Counted from the first letter of the stretch, positions 34,222 to 42,054 are shown. The stretch: 64,000 bases of DNA from Actinostola sp. cb2023 (GCA_033675265.1 JAUJYZ010001135.1:201001-265000), one strand, 5' to 3'. Notes: a model not told the origin generated them from the sequence alone. A program made the numbers and translations.

Positions 34222-37200
34222 GTAATAATAATAATAGTAATAATAATAATAATAACAATTTTATAATAATAAACAATAATAATAATAGTAATAATAATAA
34301 TAGTAATAATAATCGTATTACTAAAAAACGTGCCCTACGGCACGGAGTTATGGTCACGGTACGGAATCGAAGATCAGACATCTATTCAACCAATCACAGC
34401 GCGCAAAATCATTGCTCAACCAATCAGAATGCTTGGACACGGCACGGTCACGGCACGAACGTTTTGATTCGTTTAGCTATATTTCGCATTGTTTTTGAGT
34501 CGATTAATAATTCTTCTCATTTCATTTCAGAAACTCTGATTTCGACCAATTTCAGCACTCCATCGACGTCTGCTCTTGCGTCTATTCTAAAGACGAACCA
34601 AAATAGGACTTCAAACTCGACGCCAATCAACGCTGACCTCGCTCGTACTCCTCTCCGAAACGTTGTCATTAGCAACGGCGTTGCCATTAGCAACGGTGCT
34701 TCTCCAGAATTCCGAGAGTCACGTGAGTCACGTGTATCTCTTATCAAGAAATTCCAAAATACGACACCAATGAAGCCAGCCAAACAGACGTTCGGTATGG
34801 AGCGTGACGCCTGTAACGCAACTTTCGATCTTGGCAGTAACGCAACGCTTAATTTTCGTAACGTAACTCCCCCGCGTGGTTCAAATGCCAATACTACACA
34901 GAGATCTACCCCCAGTGGTAAAGTAGCGTGGTTGGAACCGCCCACGCGTGGCTCGCTGTGTGCACCCGTACTCTCCGGCTCTGGAGAGTTGAGTATGTCT
35001 TTATACTTGCCAGGAGCAAACACGCCAAAGGTGAGAACAGCTGTATTAATACGATCCAAGATCTCGCTCATCACATGAGTTCCCAGTGGCTCAGTGGTTA
35101 GAGCACCTGACTGGCGTGCATGAGGTCGCTGGGTCAATCCCCGTCCGGGCTGAGATTTTTCCGAGTTTTTATTTACGCTTGACGAAACCCTACAAATTTC
35201 TTTACAAACTGGATAGTTCTTTGGGGATGGGAGGAATATTTCCATAGTGGGAATAGGATGGCAGAATGTAAATGTAAATGGGAATAGGATGGTAGAATGG
35301 ATACTGAATGAACAGAAACTCAATTGTCAAAGTGGGATAGAAATGGACCTTTGGAAATGGGAATAGGATGGTAGAATGAATACTGAATGAATAGAAACTC
35401 ATTGTCAAAGTGGGATAGAAATGGACCTTTGGAAATGGGAATAGGATGGTAGAATGGATACTGAATGAATAGAAACTCATTGTCAAAGTGGGATAGAAAT
35501 GAACCTTTGGAAATGGGAATAAGATGGTAGAATGGATACTGAATGAATAGAAACTCATTGTCAAAGTGGGATAGAAATGGACCTTTGGAAATGGGAATAG
35601 GATGGTAGAATGGATACTGAATGAATAGAAACTCGTTGTCAAAGTGGGATAGAAATGAACCTTTGGAAATGGGAATAAGATGGTAGAATGGATACTGAAT
35701 GAATAGAAACTCATTGTCAAAGTGGGATAGAAATGGACCTTTGGAAATGGGAATAGGATGGTAGAAAAGAAAATGAATGAATAGAAACTCATTGTCAAAG
35801 TGGGATAGAAATGGACCTTTGGAAATGGGAATAGGATGGTAGAATGGATACTGAATGAATAGAAACTCATTGTCAAAGTGGGATAGAAATGGACCTTTGG
35901 AAATGGGAATAGGATGGTAGAAAAGAAAATGAATGAATAGAAACTCATTGTCAAAGTGGGATAGAAATGGACCTTTGGAAATGGGAATAGGATGGTAGAA
36001 TGGATACCGAATGAATAGAAACTCATTGTCAAAGTGGGATAGAAATGGACCATTGGAAAGAGAATGCCTTAAAGGAGCACTCTCACAGATAATGCATTGC
36101 GCGCCTTGAACCCCTCAGCGCCATTTTCGTATGATACGAAAATGGCAGATTTCTACTTACCACACGAGAAGGAAGAGTTTCTCTGGAGAACTCCGGACTT
36201 GCCATTGCTGATCCGTATCGGAATTCGAAAGGCGAACTTTTCACGTGTACTTTTCACGTGCGTTCTTGTCAAATCTAAGTAGTATCCCGTATGTAAACAA
36301 TAACACGGCGCGCAATGCATTACCTGTGAGAGTGCTCCTTTAAAATCGTTTGTGCCATAACGTTAATGAATTTCCATTGAAACTTTTCACAGAAAAGAGA
36401 TTTGCTTACCCCACTTCGAGAAATAACGTTGAACAAACGCGGACAAGATCCACCATCGCTACTCTGCGATACTCCAAACAAGCAACTAAAACGTGAGTGA
36501 CTGAACGTTTTTATGATCGGTACAGAGAAAACATCGTCACTGTACATCTTACCACAATCCTTTGCGAGCCTAATCGTCCAATTTCAATTGCCATTGTTCT
36601 GGACTGACTAGCCTCGATCGTGTTCATGAGGAAACACAAAAGCATTTTCACCTGTTGTATGAGAGGCTAGTCAGTCCAGAACATTGGCAATAGCCCCTTT
36701 TCACGTTCACAGATCCCGTTGTAAGACCGCTGTACTTATTGATATCAGACGCATTTGTACAGGGTTAGCCTCGAGTCAGTGTAAATTATTCACAAATATC
36801 AACAAACACGAAAAAATGTTGACATGAAACAATAGAAACATTTTTGAATTGCACGGACTGGTTTCTGAATAGAATCTAAGCCTGTACAAATGCGTCTTTT
36901 GTCAAGGACAGCGGTCATCTTTAAACAACGCGAAACTGGAGTATTGAAATTGGACGCCATTGTTGCATTCTGTCTAAATGTAATAAAAAATTATTTGTAT
37001 GCGCGCGTCTTTTTGATGGGTTTCCTGTGGTAGAACGCGCGCGCAATACGTATTGTTGGGCTTCCTGTGTTGAGAAACGTAATACGCGCCCTCGCAGAAA
37101 TGCACTGATTGAAACACTTGACCAACTTTTTCTACCATGAGGATTCAGTGTACTCGCGACACTTTGCAAAACGTTTTTTTACTCTAATCAGTATTTGGCA

Positions 37201-40200
37201 AGTTCAAGTTATGATGCAGGCCGAATTTACAGTGATTTGTGTGGGGAAATTATATATTCAACTGGCTATATCTCAGCCGCTATTTAACCGATTGCTCTCA
37301 AATTTGGCATGTAAGCTTCTTTATTGATGTTCTTTCGAAATCGAAATCGCAAGTTGATAAAGCGAAAATTATTGTTTTCGTGACGTCACCCTTCGGTACT
37401 CTATTGAGTTTGTGCTAAAAACAAGCAAATTTTTAATCTTGTCACCCGTTTTATTTTAGTTGTGGACAAACCAAGAAAGCATGTGGGACAACCATTACAA
37501 ACTTCAATGATGCCACAAAGGTGAGTTGTACTAGTGCGCATGCTCTGTCACCACGCAAGCATGTGGGACAACCATTACAAACTTCAATGATGCCACAAAG
37601 GTGAGTTGTACTAGTGCGCATGCTCTGTCACCACGCAAGCATGTGGGACAACCATTACAAACTTCAATGATGCCACAAAGGTGAGTTGTACTAGTGCGCA
37701 TGCTCTGTCACCACGCAAACATGTGGGACAACCATTACTAACTTCAATGATGCCACAAAGGTGAGTTGTACTAGTGCGCATGCTCTGTCACCACGCAAGC
37801 ATGTGGGACAACCATTACAAACTTCCATGATGCCACAAAGGTGAGTTGTACTAGTGCGCATGCTCTGTCACCACGCAAGCATGTGGGACAACCATTACAA
37901 ACTTCCATGATGCCACAAAGGTGAGTTGTACTAGTGCGCATGCTCTGTCACCACGCAAGCATGTGGGACAACCATTACTAACTTCAATGATGCCACAAAG
38001 GTGAGTTGTACTAGTGCGCATGCTCTGTCACCACGCAAGCATGTGGGACAACAATCTCGTCCCCAGAGCCTGCGTTACTTTCGACCAGCGGCGAAGAACG
38101 TAGGCTCTGGCATAATCCATTTTTGAGACAATTTGATTGGCTATTCCATTTTAGAAACTACGCACGCGCAAGATTCCGGAAATGAAATATATCCAATGAA
38201 AATTGAGTTGTCAAAACAACCCGGTGTCCCAACTTCCGTTCAAAACAAAAATTAACATTTTTCAACGGTTTCATTGACATGTTATTTTAAACATGTCGCC
38301 TCGATCTGCAATATTAAAATATCTAAGCACAGAGAAAAATCCAGTTTATCTAAGCTTATATGTATCTCGAAGTGTCTTGGAAAGTTTTCAAACGAAGCTC
38401 AAAATTTACACGAAGCGTTATTCAAAGAACATAAGCTTATGTCGATCGTAAATCTAATATTCTTTAGGCTAGCAACTGAAAGGCGGTGCCAATCGAGGTG
38501 CTTACGAAGGCGAAAGATTCAAAAGAAATACATTTGAAGGAGAGACAACAATAACTAGAGAAGATGAAGATGATAGATTCAAATACTGAATTAACTGATA
38601 ATGTAAAGTAGACACGAGTAAATATAAACCCGTAGGAAGAACTGTTCGCGTATCCTTCTGCTGTAAAACCACTGCTTTTAATAAAGACTTCAGATACTGC
38701 GCTTCTTTCACTGTTGTATCTTCTTTACCAAGTGCTTTTAAAGCGTACTCTATTCCCTAATGAAACCTTTCGAAGGATTCCACTGAAACTGAATCGACAA
38801 TATTTGAATCACCGACAACAACTGCCCAGCTAACTTGCGCATGCGCTCTAAAACCGGAAGAACAAGAAATCCTGTTCCCAAAAAATGGATTATGCCAGAG
38901 CCTACGTTCTCGTCGCTGGCCGAAAGTAACGCAGGCTCTGGGGACGAGATTGGTGGGACAACCATTACAAACTTCAATGATGCCACAAAGGTGAGTTGTA
39001 CGTAGTGCGCATGCTCTGTCACTTCACTTTTGGACAGGAGAAGTTGAGCATTTTGGATCGGTTTTCAGATGATCACTCGATATAATTCAAAATATATCGT
39101 CGTCATCGACAAGTTTATTAGCTTTAATACTGTCACGCATCACCCTCTTTAATAGTCTTACTTACTTACATTCATTTAAGATGATGACGATGAATTTGAT
39201 GATGATGACGATGAATGTAATGATGACGATGAATTTGATGACGATGATGATGAATTTGATGATGACGATGAATTTAATGACGATGAATTTGATGACGAAG
39301 AATTTGATGACGATGAATTTGATGATGGCGATGAATTTGATGATGACAATGAATATTATGACGATGAATTTGATGATGACGATGAATATGACGATGACAA
39401 TGAATATGATGATGACGATGAATATGATGATGAATTCGATGACAATGAATGATGACGATGAATTTGATGATGACGATGAATAAGATGATGAGGATGAATT
39501 TGATGATGACGATGAATTTGATGATGACGATGAATTTGATGATGACGATGAATTTGATGATGACAATGAATATGATGATGACGATGAATATGATGATGTT
39601 CAGCCATAAAAACTCGAGATCGTAACTTTGTTCCTTGCTCTTCCAGGTCATTCGACTGCAAGGAAAACCAATGCCCCAAAACGAAACCATTACGAAAAAC
39701 CACCAGCAGCCAAAGCCTCAAGAGTGTCGCCAATTCAGAGAAAATACAGCGACACGTAAACGGACTCAAGCGAGCCATCAGTGCGTCTGCTCTCAGCGCA
39801 TCCCGCAAGTTTGACCCTCGATCAGCGTAAGTAACTATAGAGTAATGGGTTTGATGCTCCTTTTTAGCTCGTGTATTATGTAATCCACGAGTTATATAGG
39901 GATGACATTGGGACAATTTTGAGATCACTCATTCACTCACCCGGATGTAAACTTTCATTACGTTACCGCTGAAGTACATCGCAGGCTCACAACTTTGGTG
40001 GGAGGGGGTGGTAATCCACGAGTTGGCCAACGAGTGCCTTTGATTCAATAAATTCGTCTCGAAACAAGACCGACAATGGACAGTACAATACATGGGGGAG
40101 GGGGACACTCCGTTTATGGTAATTGGTATGGAGTGTGATGGGATTCATTTTGATCAAGGATTGATAACTGGCCGCTTAATAGAGGGTGGTCGCTTAATGG

Positions 40201-42054
40201 GGGTGGCCGCTTAATAGGGGTGGCCGATTAATAGAGGGTGGCCGCTTAATAGGGGGTGGTCGCTTAATAGGGGGTGGTCGCTTAATAGGGGGTGGCCGCT
40301 TAATAGAGGGTGGCCGATTAATAGAGGGTGGTCGCTTAATAGAGGGTGGCCGATTAATAGGGGGTGGCCGCTTAATAGGGATTCGACTGCAACAAATAAA
40401 GTACACCGGCCATGTTGACAGTCCAAACAATAACTAGACGCTCTACTAGCGTGAAGTCGGGCTTCTAAATGAAAACTAAATGTGCGATTAAAACAGTGTT
40501 TGGTTGCTCGTCGTTGCGTGACTCGAGCTCGATAGAACATGCTTTCCTTGCAATTTCAGTACTGCGATTTCACAAACTCAGCGAATCATGAATGACAATG
40601 ACATAGTTTATTTGTTACCATAAATATATCCATACAAATACAAATACCGTATACATAAACTAGACATCGCAGAGTGATTAAACAATGTTTGGATGAAGTG
40701 TAAATATGGGTTTACCTCGACGGTTATCGGTCGGCTGAAAACCTTACAACTGTTCTCTTCACCGGCTGCGTGTATCAACTCACTTCGATTCGTTTTAAGT
40801 TCTAAAGATCTATAAACCCTTTGCAGTGAAACCGTTGCAGTACTGGATTGATAAATCCATATCTCTATGAACTAGACATCGCAGCGTGATCTGGTGACTC
40901 GAACAATCATGCACAATATTTCCTGCCGATTCTGGGCATTCAAATCAGTGATTTACTTACAACAATTTCAAAACTCAGCAAAATAAAGATCTATCAGTGT
41001 TATAAGCTTACCACAACACACAATTACAGCGGTACAAAGTATAGAAGACATTGTGACTTCGTTTAGATTTCAATCTTGTGTCAGTTGTGTGATACTCATG
41101 TGCGATATTGATAACATATTTATCTTCTAACTTCTCGCATTTTGCTTTGATCCCCATTATTTCATCATTTAACTCAACATGTGAAGTCATTTGAGCGATA
41201 TTTGAGTTGTTTTGAGCAATATTTGTTTGTCTCGTGTTGATCAGAGCCTTCGGTAATTATCTGAGCGGCCGGCACAGGGGGGCGCATGCGCTGTAGAACC
41301 CAGTTTGCCATTTGGAGCCAAAGAATACGACGACCGAATCTCATTTTTAGAGTCAGGCCTTCCACAGGAAGCCCGACTAATAAGGACAGGATCCAACATG
41401 GCCGCTCTGACGTCACATGCAAAGTCAGTAATAATCCGTTGGTTTGCGAATCGAATCACTTACATCTAGCTAGCGTAGACGCGATTCAGTTCACATTCTC
41501 ACTTTCCTTTCATTACTTTAGTCCCATTTATCACAATATGCCGAAAACCATGATATGAACAGTAGAACTACGCTAAATGTAAGTGATTCATTTCAGTACC
41601 CAGAAATCCTTTGCGCGCGCAAACCACCCGATACCTCGTAGAAACTGTAGAACAGAGTGGGAATCGTCAAAATTTGAAAGAATGAAGCTGTTATCAATTT
41701 CATTTGCGTGAACGTGTCAGAATGTTTGTAGATCTAAGTGGTACTGATTTAGGTTCGCAAAGGATTACTGGGTAAAATGTACAGCCGCTGTACATTTTAC
41801 CCAGTAATCCTTTGCGAATGGGCCAACATGTCCCAACATATATTTTTATTTTATTTTTAATCGTTGAAGCACAGGTAGCCCAACAACGCTGGGTCCGTTT
41901 GCACACCATCACCACCAACTGTCGCAAATATTGGGCCAATAATGTTGGGTGTTCTTGGGGATCGTTTTTACGCATGGAGCTCGCCCTAAATCATGTTTAA
42001 TTTCTTCTCCACAGCATTGACAAAGGGAAACCAGACAAGCCGCGTTGGCACTAG
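19716..42054 (+). CDS. KIF18 (A/B-like): Gene B: kinesin-8 motor protein, KIF18-like (16 exons)
   Basis: Plus-end-directed microtubule motor. KIF18 proteins limit kinetochore-microtubule growth and chromosome oscillation in mitosis (family knowledge). Exons: 19716-20231, 21496-21600, 22457-22567, 23898-24095, 24748-24848, 25451-25601, 27047-27141, 27894-28002, 28183-28236, 28619-28908, 32752-32951, 34531-35030, 36393-36492, 37460-37520, 39647-39826, 42015-42054. All are GT-AG with consistent phases and give ~936 aa. The motor has P-loop [10 protein letters not shown] (124-133), switch I NAQSSRSH (233-240), switch II DLAGSE (269-274) and [14 protein letters not shown] coiled-coil stalk and a basic Ser/Thr-rich tail follow. 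The order and sequence match KIF18A, and VSWADQ in the tail resembles the VVWADQ of human KIF18A. The start ATG has a good context (AAGATGG). KIF18A versus KIF18B is not resolved. No clear AATAAA was seen after the stop. Confidence 0.9.
20308..20469. mobile_element. MITE, CGAAGTGCATTATGGACTGA ends
   Basis: CGAAGTGCATTATGGACTGA is inverted as TCAGTCCATAATGCACTTCG. It lies in kinesin intron 1. Confidence 0.8.
20488..20639. mobile_element. MITE, TGGTTTGCAAT ends
   Basis: TGGTTTGCAATCAATCCC at the left and ATTGCAAACCA at the right, with inverted GGTGGCCATGTTGG / CCAAGATGGCC inside. A half copy (CTGGTTTGCAATCAATCCCT) starts at ~24109, just after the exon-4 donor. Confidence 0.65.
20983..21385. 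mobile_element. Poly(G)/poly(C)-ended element with a nested insertion
   Basis: The left end AGGGGGAGGGGG (then a G run) and the right end (C run, then CTCCCCT) are inverted. Phrases such as 'accctc' and 'cctattttttcataaccctc' recur inside. The 21104-21265 element has inserted into it. Confidence 0.55.
21099..21270. mobile_element. hAT-like MITE, CAGGGGCGTAG ends, 5-bp duplication
   Basis: The body 21104-21265 begins CAGGGGCGTAGG and ends CGCCCCTG. CCGAA flanks it on both sides. The ends and 5-bp duplication match the 707-bp element at 47463-48169. Confidence 0.7.
21496..21600 (+). CDS. KIF18 exon 2
   Basis: Acceptor TTTTCTAG, 35 codons ([20 protein letters not shown]...), phase 0. It is the VYNE(Q/T)IRDLL segment conserved in kinesin motors. 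Confidence 0.9.
21781..21947. mobile_element. MITE, AATAGTCCAGTTCCGAG ends
   Basis: AATAGTCCAGTTCCGAGTTC pairs with GAACTCGGAACTGGACTATT. The arms continue for ~50 bp through ATCTCTGTTTCAAAACGAG. TA at both ends fits a Tc1/mariner-type target. Confidence 0.85.
22227..22394. mobile_element. MITE, TACAGTACGTGTGGACAG ends
   Basis: TACAGTACGTGTGGACAGTC and TCGAACCGT on the left are inverted as ACGGTTCGAGTGTCCATACT GTA on the right. A GAGGTTTGACTGTA terminus follows at once and lies ~45 bp before the exon-3 acceptor. Confidence 0.7.
22457..22567 (+). CDS. KIF18 exon 3: switch I
   Basis: Acceptor CTATTTCAG, 37 codons, donor GTAAGG, phase 0. It contains [25 protein letters not shown] is the switch I core. 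Confidence 0.92.
22607..23886. repeat. ~110-bp tandem array made of a GGTTCGACTGTA-ended element
   Basis: About 11 copies of a unit with CTCTTGTAAGCGACCACC and its inverse GGTGGTCGCTTACGAGAGG, then TTCGACTGTATC and AAGTCAAACACTGTAATTAT. The array fills nearly all of kinesin intron 3 and stops 11 nt before the exon-4 acceptor. Pieces of the same family lie at 28970-29368, 32640-32735 and 40150-40390. Confidence 0.9.
23898..24095 (+). CDS. KIF18 exon 4: switch II
   Basis: Acceptor TTTTCTAG, 66 codons, donor GTGAGA, phase 0. It contains [14 protein letters not shown] and [20 protein letters not shown], both highly conserved in kinesins. Confidence 0.92.
24266..24593. mobile_element. MITE, AATAGACCTTTT ends
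   Basis: AATAGACCTTTTCACCGATA then CGGTGGCCAT is inverted as ATGGCCACCGTATCGG and AAAAAGGTCTATT. It lies in kinesin intron 4. Confidence 0.8.
24660..24732. repeat. (GATGGT)n microsatellite
   Basis: GAT/GGT repeats ending 15 bp before the exon-5 acceptor. Confidence 0.9.
24748..24848 (+). CDS. KIF18 exon 5
   Basis: Acceptor TTTTCACACAG, 101 nt, donor GTAAAC, ends in phase 2. [20 protein letters not shown] and [12 protein letters not shown] are signature kinesin motor sequence. Confidence 0.92.
24884..25105. repeat. ~16-bp array, CCCTCCCTTACCTA
   Basis: Repeats of TACCTACCCCTCCCT in kinesin intron 5, pyrimidine-rich in the sense strand. Confidence 0.9.
25136..25392. repeat. GACACCTCTCTAAGACA repeats
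   Basis: Irregular short repeats of ACACCTCTCTAAGACAGAC, with a ~95-bp block present twice (25218 and 25312 on). Confidence 0.8.
25451..25601 (+). CDS. KIF18 exon 6: end of motor and neck
   Basis: Acceptor ATCCTTAG, 151 nt, donor GTAAGA, phase 0 end. [20 protein letters not shown] closes the motor. ISDW-like [15 protein letters not shown] corresponds to the neck region of KIF18. Confidence 0.92.
25656..26790. repeat. ~37-bp array, CTCTACCACAGGGAGCCCAA
   Basis: About 24 copies of CTCTACCACAGGGA(G/T)CCCA then AATATATTATCCCGCGCG in kinesin intron 6, beginning ~50 bp after the donor. The ACCACAGGGANCCCA core matches the termini of the CACAGG...CCCA transposons. A 229-bp element (26173-26401) splits the array. 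Confidence 0.92.
26171..26403. mobile_element. MITE, GGGACCTTTAGATCCGAC ends, inserted in the 37-bp array
   Basis: GGGACCTTTAGATCCGACTA continues as a ~50-bp arm and is inverted at the right. TA on each side fits Tc1/mariner insertion. It interrupts a repeat copy, so it is younger than the array. Confidence 0.85.
26788..26929. mobile_element. MITE, AAGGCTATGTTTAGAACATG ends
   Basis: AAGGCTATGTTTAGAACATG then CGAACCTCT is inverted as AGAGGTTCGCATGTTCT and ATAGCCTT. Confidence 0.8.
27047..27141 (+). CDS. KIF18 exon 7: start of stalk
   Basis: Acceptor CACTACTAAG, 95 nt, donor [26 protein letters not shown] aligns with the LKEKLKAYEEQ stretch of KIF18A. The in-frame TAG just after AAG is skipped by the GTAGGT donor, and the next exon restores the frame. 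Confidence 0.8.
27271..27780. repeat. (TTC)n microsatellite, ~500 bp
   Basis: Pure TTC from ~27368 to 27780 with one CTTT slip near 27585, and degenerate before that. It lies in kinesin intron 7, pyrimidine on the sense strand. The Leu/Ser ORF is a by-product. Confidence 0.97.
27894..28002 (+). CDS. KIF18 exon 8: stalk
   Basis: Acceptor TACTTTCAG, 109 nt, donor [26 protein letters not shown] is coiled-coil-like and matches the position of the KIF18A NREEIRQEYLKLE segment. Confidence 0.85.
28183..28236 (+). CDS. KIF18 exon 9: stalk
   Basis: Acceptor GTTTATCAG, 18 codons ([18 protein letters not shown]), donor GTACGA, phase 0. Confidence 0.8.
28240..28590. repeat. (TTCC)n microsatellite
   Basis: CTTCCTTCCTTTCT repeats filling kinesin intron 9, pyrimidine on the sense strand. 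Confidence 0.95.
28619..28908 (+). CDS. KIF18 exon 10: stalk
   Basis: Acceptor TTGTTTAG, 290 nt, donor GTTGGT, ends in phase 2. It is Lys-rich then heptad-like ([20 protein letters not shown]). Confidence 0.88.
28965..29368. repeat. Fragments of the GGTGGTCGCTTACGAGAGG family
   Basis: Partial direct copies around 28980, 29085 and two ~115-bp units (29155, 29270). The second unit is cut by the transposon insertion at 29368. Confidence 0.75.
30405..32630. mobile_element. Inner transposon, 2212 bp, 7-bp duplication CTTGGGC
   Basis: The body 30412-32623 begins CACAGGCAGCCCAACCATTG and ends CAATGG-like GGAATGGTTGGGCTGCCTGTG (split here for clarity). CTTGGGC is duplicated at 30405-30411 and 32624-32630. 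Terminal arms of several hundred bp pair, including GTGCACTTTTCCGTG near 30830 and CACGGAAAAGTGCAC near 32355. It sits 8 bp inside the right end of the outer palindrome, so it inserted later. No transposase was recognised. Confidence 0.88.
31402..31621. mobile_element. MITE, CAGTGAGGACACACTAACC ends, nested third
   Basis: CAGTGAGGACACACTAACCG then GGACCACTTGA is inverted at the right, with long arms. TA on both sides. It lies inside the inner transposon, making three levels of nesting. Confidence 0.85.
32752..32951 (+). CDS. KIF18 exon 11: tail
   Basis: Acceptor TTTCCTTTCAG, 200 nt, donor GTGAGG. It encodes [20 protein letters not shown] and [11 protein letters not shown], matching the LRKQYCTLKEAGLS and VVWADQ stretch of human KIF18A. 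The donor is placed where phase 1 fits exon 12; reading on would enter the AAT array. Confidence 0.85.
32980..34318. repeat. Long (AAT)n region with two inverted retroposon tails
   Basis: AAT/AGT arrays with A-run interruptions in kinesin intron 11. At 33541-33622 and 33777-33856 the same ~80-bp sequence (TTTGTAAATAAGGATTTTTA ... GAATAAAGTTATT) occurs in opposite orientations, each running into AAT repeats. It resembles the 3' end of a retroposon. Confidence 0.9.
34326..34464. mobile_element. MITE, AAACGTGCC ends
   Basis: AACGTGCCCTACGGCACGG at the left and CGGCACGAACGTT at the right are inverted. The interior has CCAATCA boxes like the 90-bp satellite. It ends ~67 bp before the exon-12 acceptor. 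Confidence 0.55.
34531..35030 (+). CDS. KIF18 exon 12: Ser/Thr-rich tail
   Basis: Acceptor CATTTCAG, 500 nt, donor GTGAGA, phase 0 end. Disordered and rich in S, T, N, P and R (e.g. SVRESRESR-like [21 protein letters not shown]). Several TP and SP sites could be Cdk targets. Confidence 0.85.
35080..35165 (+). mobile_element. tRNA-derived SINE head
   Basis: An A-box-like GTGGCTCAGTGGTTA (35086) and a B-box-like GGGTCAATCCCC (35131) lie at tRNA spacing. The acceptor ends do not pair, so this is a SINE promoter head, not a working tRNA gene. It lies in kinesin intron 12, ~50 bp after the donor, and is followed by the 78-bp array. Confidence 0.75.
35215..36060. repeat. 78-bp tandem array (GGGAATAGGATGGTAGAATG)
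   Basis: About ten copies of GGAAATGGGAATAGGATGG, TAGAATGGATACTGAATGA, ATAGAAACTCATTGTCAAAG, TGGGATAGAAATGGACCTTT. Two unit types (GAATGGATACTG and GAAAAGAAAATG) alternate near the end. 78 = 3 x 26 keeps a minus-strand ORF open. Confidence 0.92.
36069..36343. mobile_element. TTAA-bounded MITE, TTAAAGGAGCACTCTCACAG
   Basis: TTAAAGGAGCACTCTCACAG at the left and CTGTGAGAGTGCTCCTTTAA at the right are exact inverses except for the first inner bases. TTAA termini suggest piggyBac/Kolobok mobilisation. It ends 49 bp before exon 13. Confidence 0.88.
36393..36492 (+). CDS. KIF18 exon 13
   Basis: Acceptor CTTTTCACAG, 100 nt, donor GTGAGT, ends in phase 1. [20 protein letters not shown]. Confidence 0.8.
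36591..36687. mobile_element. Hairpin MITE, TTCTGGACTGACTAGCCTC
   Basis: TTCTGGACTGACTAGCCTC is inverted as GAGGCTAGTCAGTCCAGAA around a ~45-bp centre. Confidence 0.8.
36726..36915. mobile_element. MITE, CCGCTGT...ACAGCGG family, copy 2
   Basis: Shares ends, length (~190 bp) and internal GTAAATTATTCACAAATA with the copy at 4540-4729. Confidence 0.75.
37460..37520 (+). CDS. KIF18 exon 14
   Basis: Acceptor TTTTATTTTAG, 61 nt, donor [25 protein letters not shown] joins exon 13 and 15 in phase. The last 40 nt of this exon and its donor are the start of the 80-bp array that follows. Confidence 0.75.
37481..38042. repeat. 80-bp array copying the exon-14 end and its splice donor
   Basis: Seven full copies start at 37481, 37561, 37641, 37721, 37801, 37881 and 37961. 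Each has ATGTGGGACAACCATTACAA, ACTTCAATGATGCCACAAAG and donor GTGAGTTGTA, then a GCGCATGCTCTGTCACCACG spacer. An eighth copy is split by the element at 38052. Differences between copies are 0-2 bases, so the amplification is recent. Confidence 0.93.
38043..38961. mobile_element. 901-bp Mutator-like element, 9-bp duplication GTGGGACAA
   Basis: The body 38052-38952 begins CAATCTCGTCCCCAGAGCCT and ends CTCTGGGGACGAGATTG. Terminal repeats pair for ~85 bp (to CATAATCCATTTTT). GTGGGACAA flanks it on both sides. It interrupts the eighth 80-bp unit, which resumes exactly at 38953, so it is younger than the array. No transposase ORF was recognised. Confidence 0.9.
39181..39600. repeat. GATGACGATGAATTT microsatellite
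   Basis: Irregular GATGAC/GATGAAT(TT) repeats in kinesin intron 14, ending ~50 bp before exon 15. Confidence 0.95.
39647..39826 (+). CDS. KIF18 exon 15
   Basis: Acceptor GCTCTTCCAG, 180 nt, donor [26 protein letters not shown] is followed by [17 protein letters not shown]. Read without splicing, the frame meets TAA two bases into the donor, so retention of intron 15 would end the protein as ...DPRSA. Confidence 0.8.
39884..40025. repeat. Dispersed repeat, GGGATGACATTGGGACAATT, copy 1
   Basis: The run GATGACATTGGGACAATTTT, GATCACTCA, TTTCATTACGTTACCGCTGA, AGTACATCGCAGGCTCACAA, AATCCACGAGTT recurs at 42280-42400 and again, shortened, at 42400-42488. Confidence 0.8.
40170..40387. repeat. ~20-bp array, GGTGGCCGCTTAATAGAGG
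   Basis: About ten copies of GGTGG(C/T)CG(C/A)TTAATAG(A/G)GG, followed by GATTCGACTGCA. This is the GGTGGTCGCTTA...TTCGACTGTA family with a short unit amplified. Confidence 0.88.
40400..41745. other. Intron 15 sequence without recognised features
   Basis: Low-copy-looking sequence in kinesin intron 15. ACTAGACATCGCAG(A/C)GTGAT occurs twice (~40658, ~40870). A CCACAGGAAGCCCGAC terminus lies near 41363. No exon candidate was found by eye. Confidence 0.35.
41754..41818. mobile_element. 65-bp near-perfect palindrome
   Basis: TTCGCAAAGGATTACTGGGT, AAAATGTACAGC, one central base, then the exact inverse. It is probably a minimal MITE formed from two fused terminal repeats. A CACAGGTAGCCCAAC terminus lies ~55 bp on. 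Confidence 0.8.
42015..42054 (+). CDS. KIF18 exon 16 (terminal)
   Basis: Acceptor CTTCTCCACAG, 12 codons completing Ala then [12 protein letters not shown], stop TAG at 42052-42054. The phase fits the strong GTAAGT donor of exon 15, and the basic end resembles the basic C terminus of KIF18A. The alternative is that the protein ends at the TAA in the exon-15 donor. Confidence 0.65.

Noticed and set aside
35086..35150. A working tRNA gene
   Set aside because: A- and B-box-like motifs are present, but the acceptor stem does not pair and no clean anticodon stem is seen. A SINE head fits better.
35202..36053. 283-codon minus ORF, 26-aa repeat [15 protein letters not shown]
   Set aside because: Product of the 78-bp array (26 codons) in kinesin intron 12.
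39828..39830. TAA as the definite end of the kinesin
   Set aside because: It overlaps a strong GTAAGT donor, and a phase-matched 12-codon exon with a good acceptor exists at 42015. It is kept only as an alternative.
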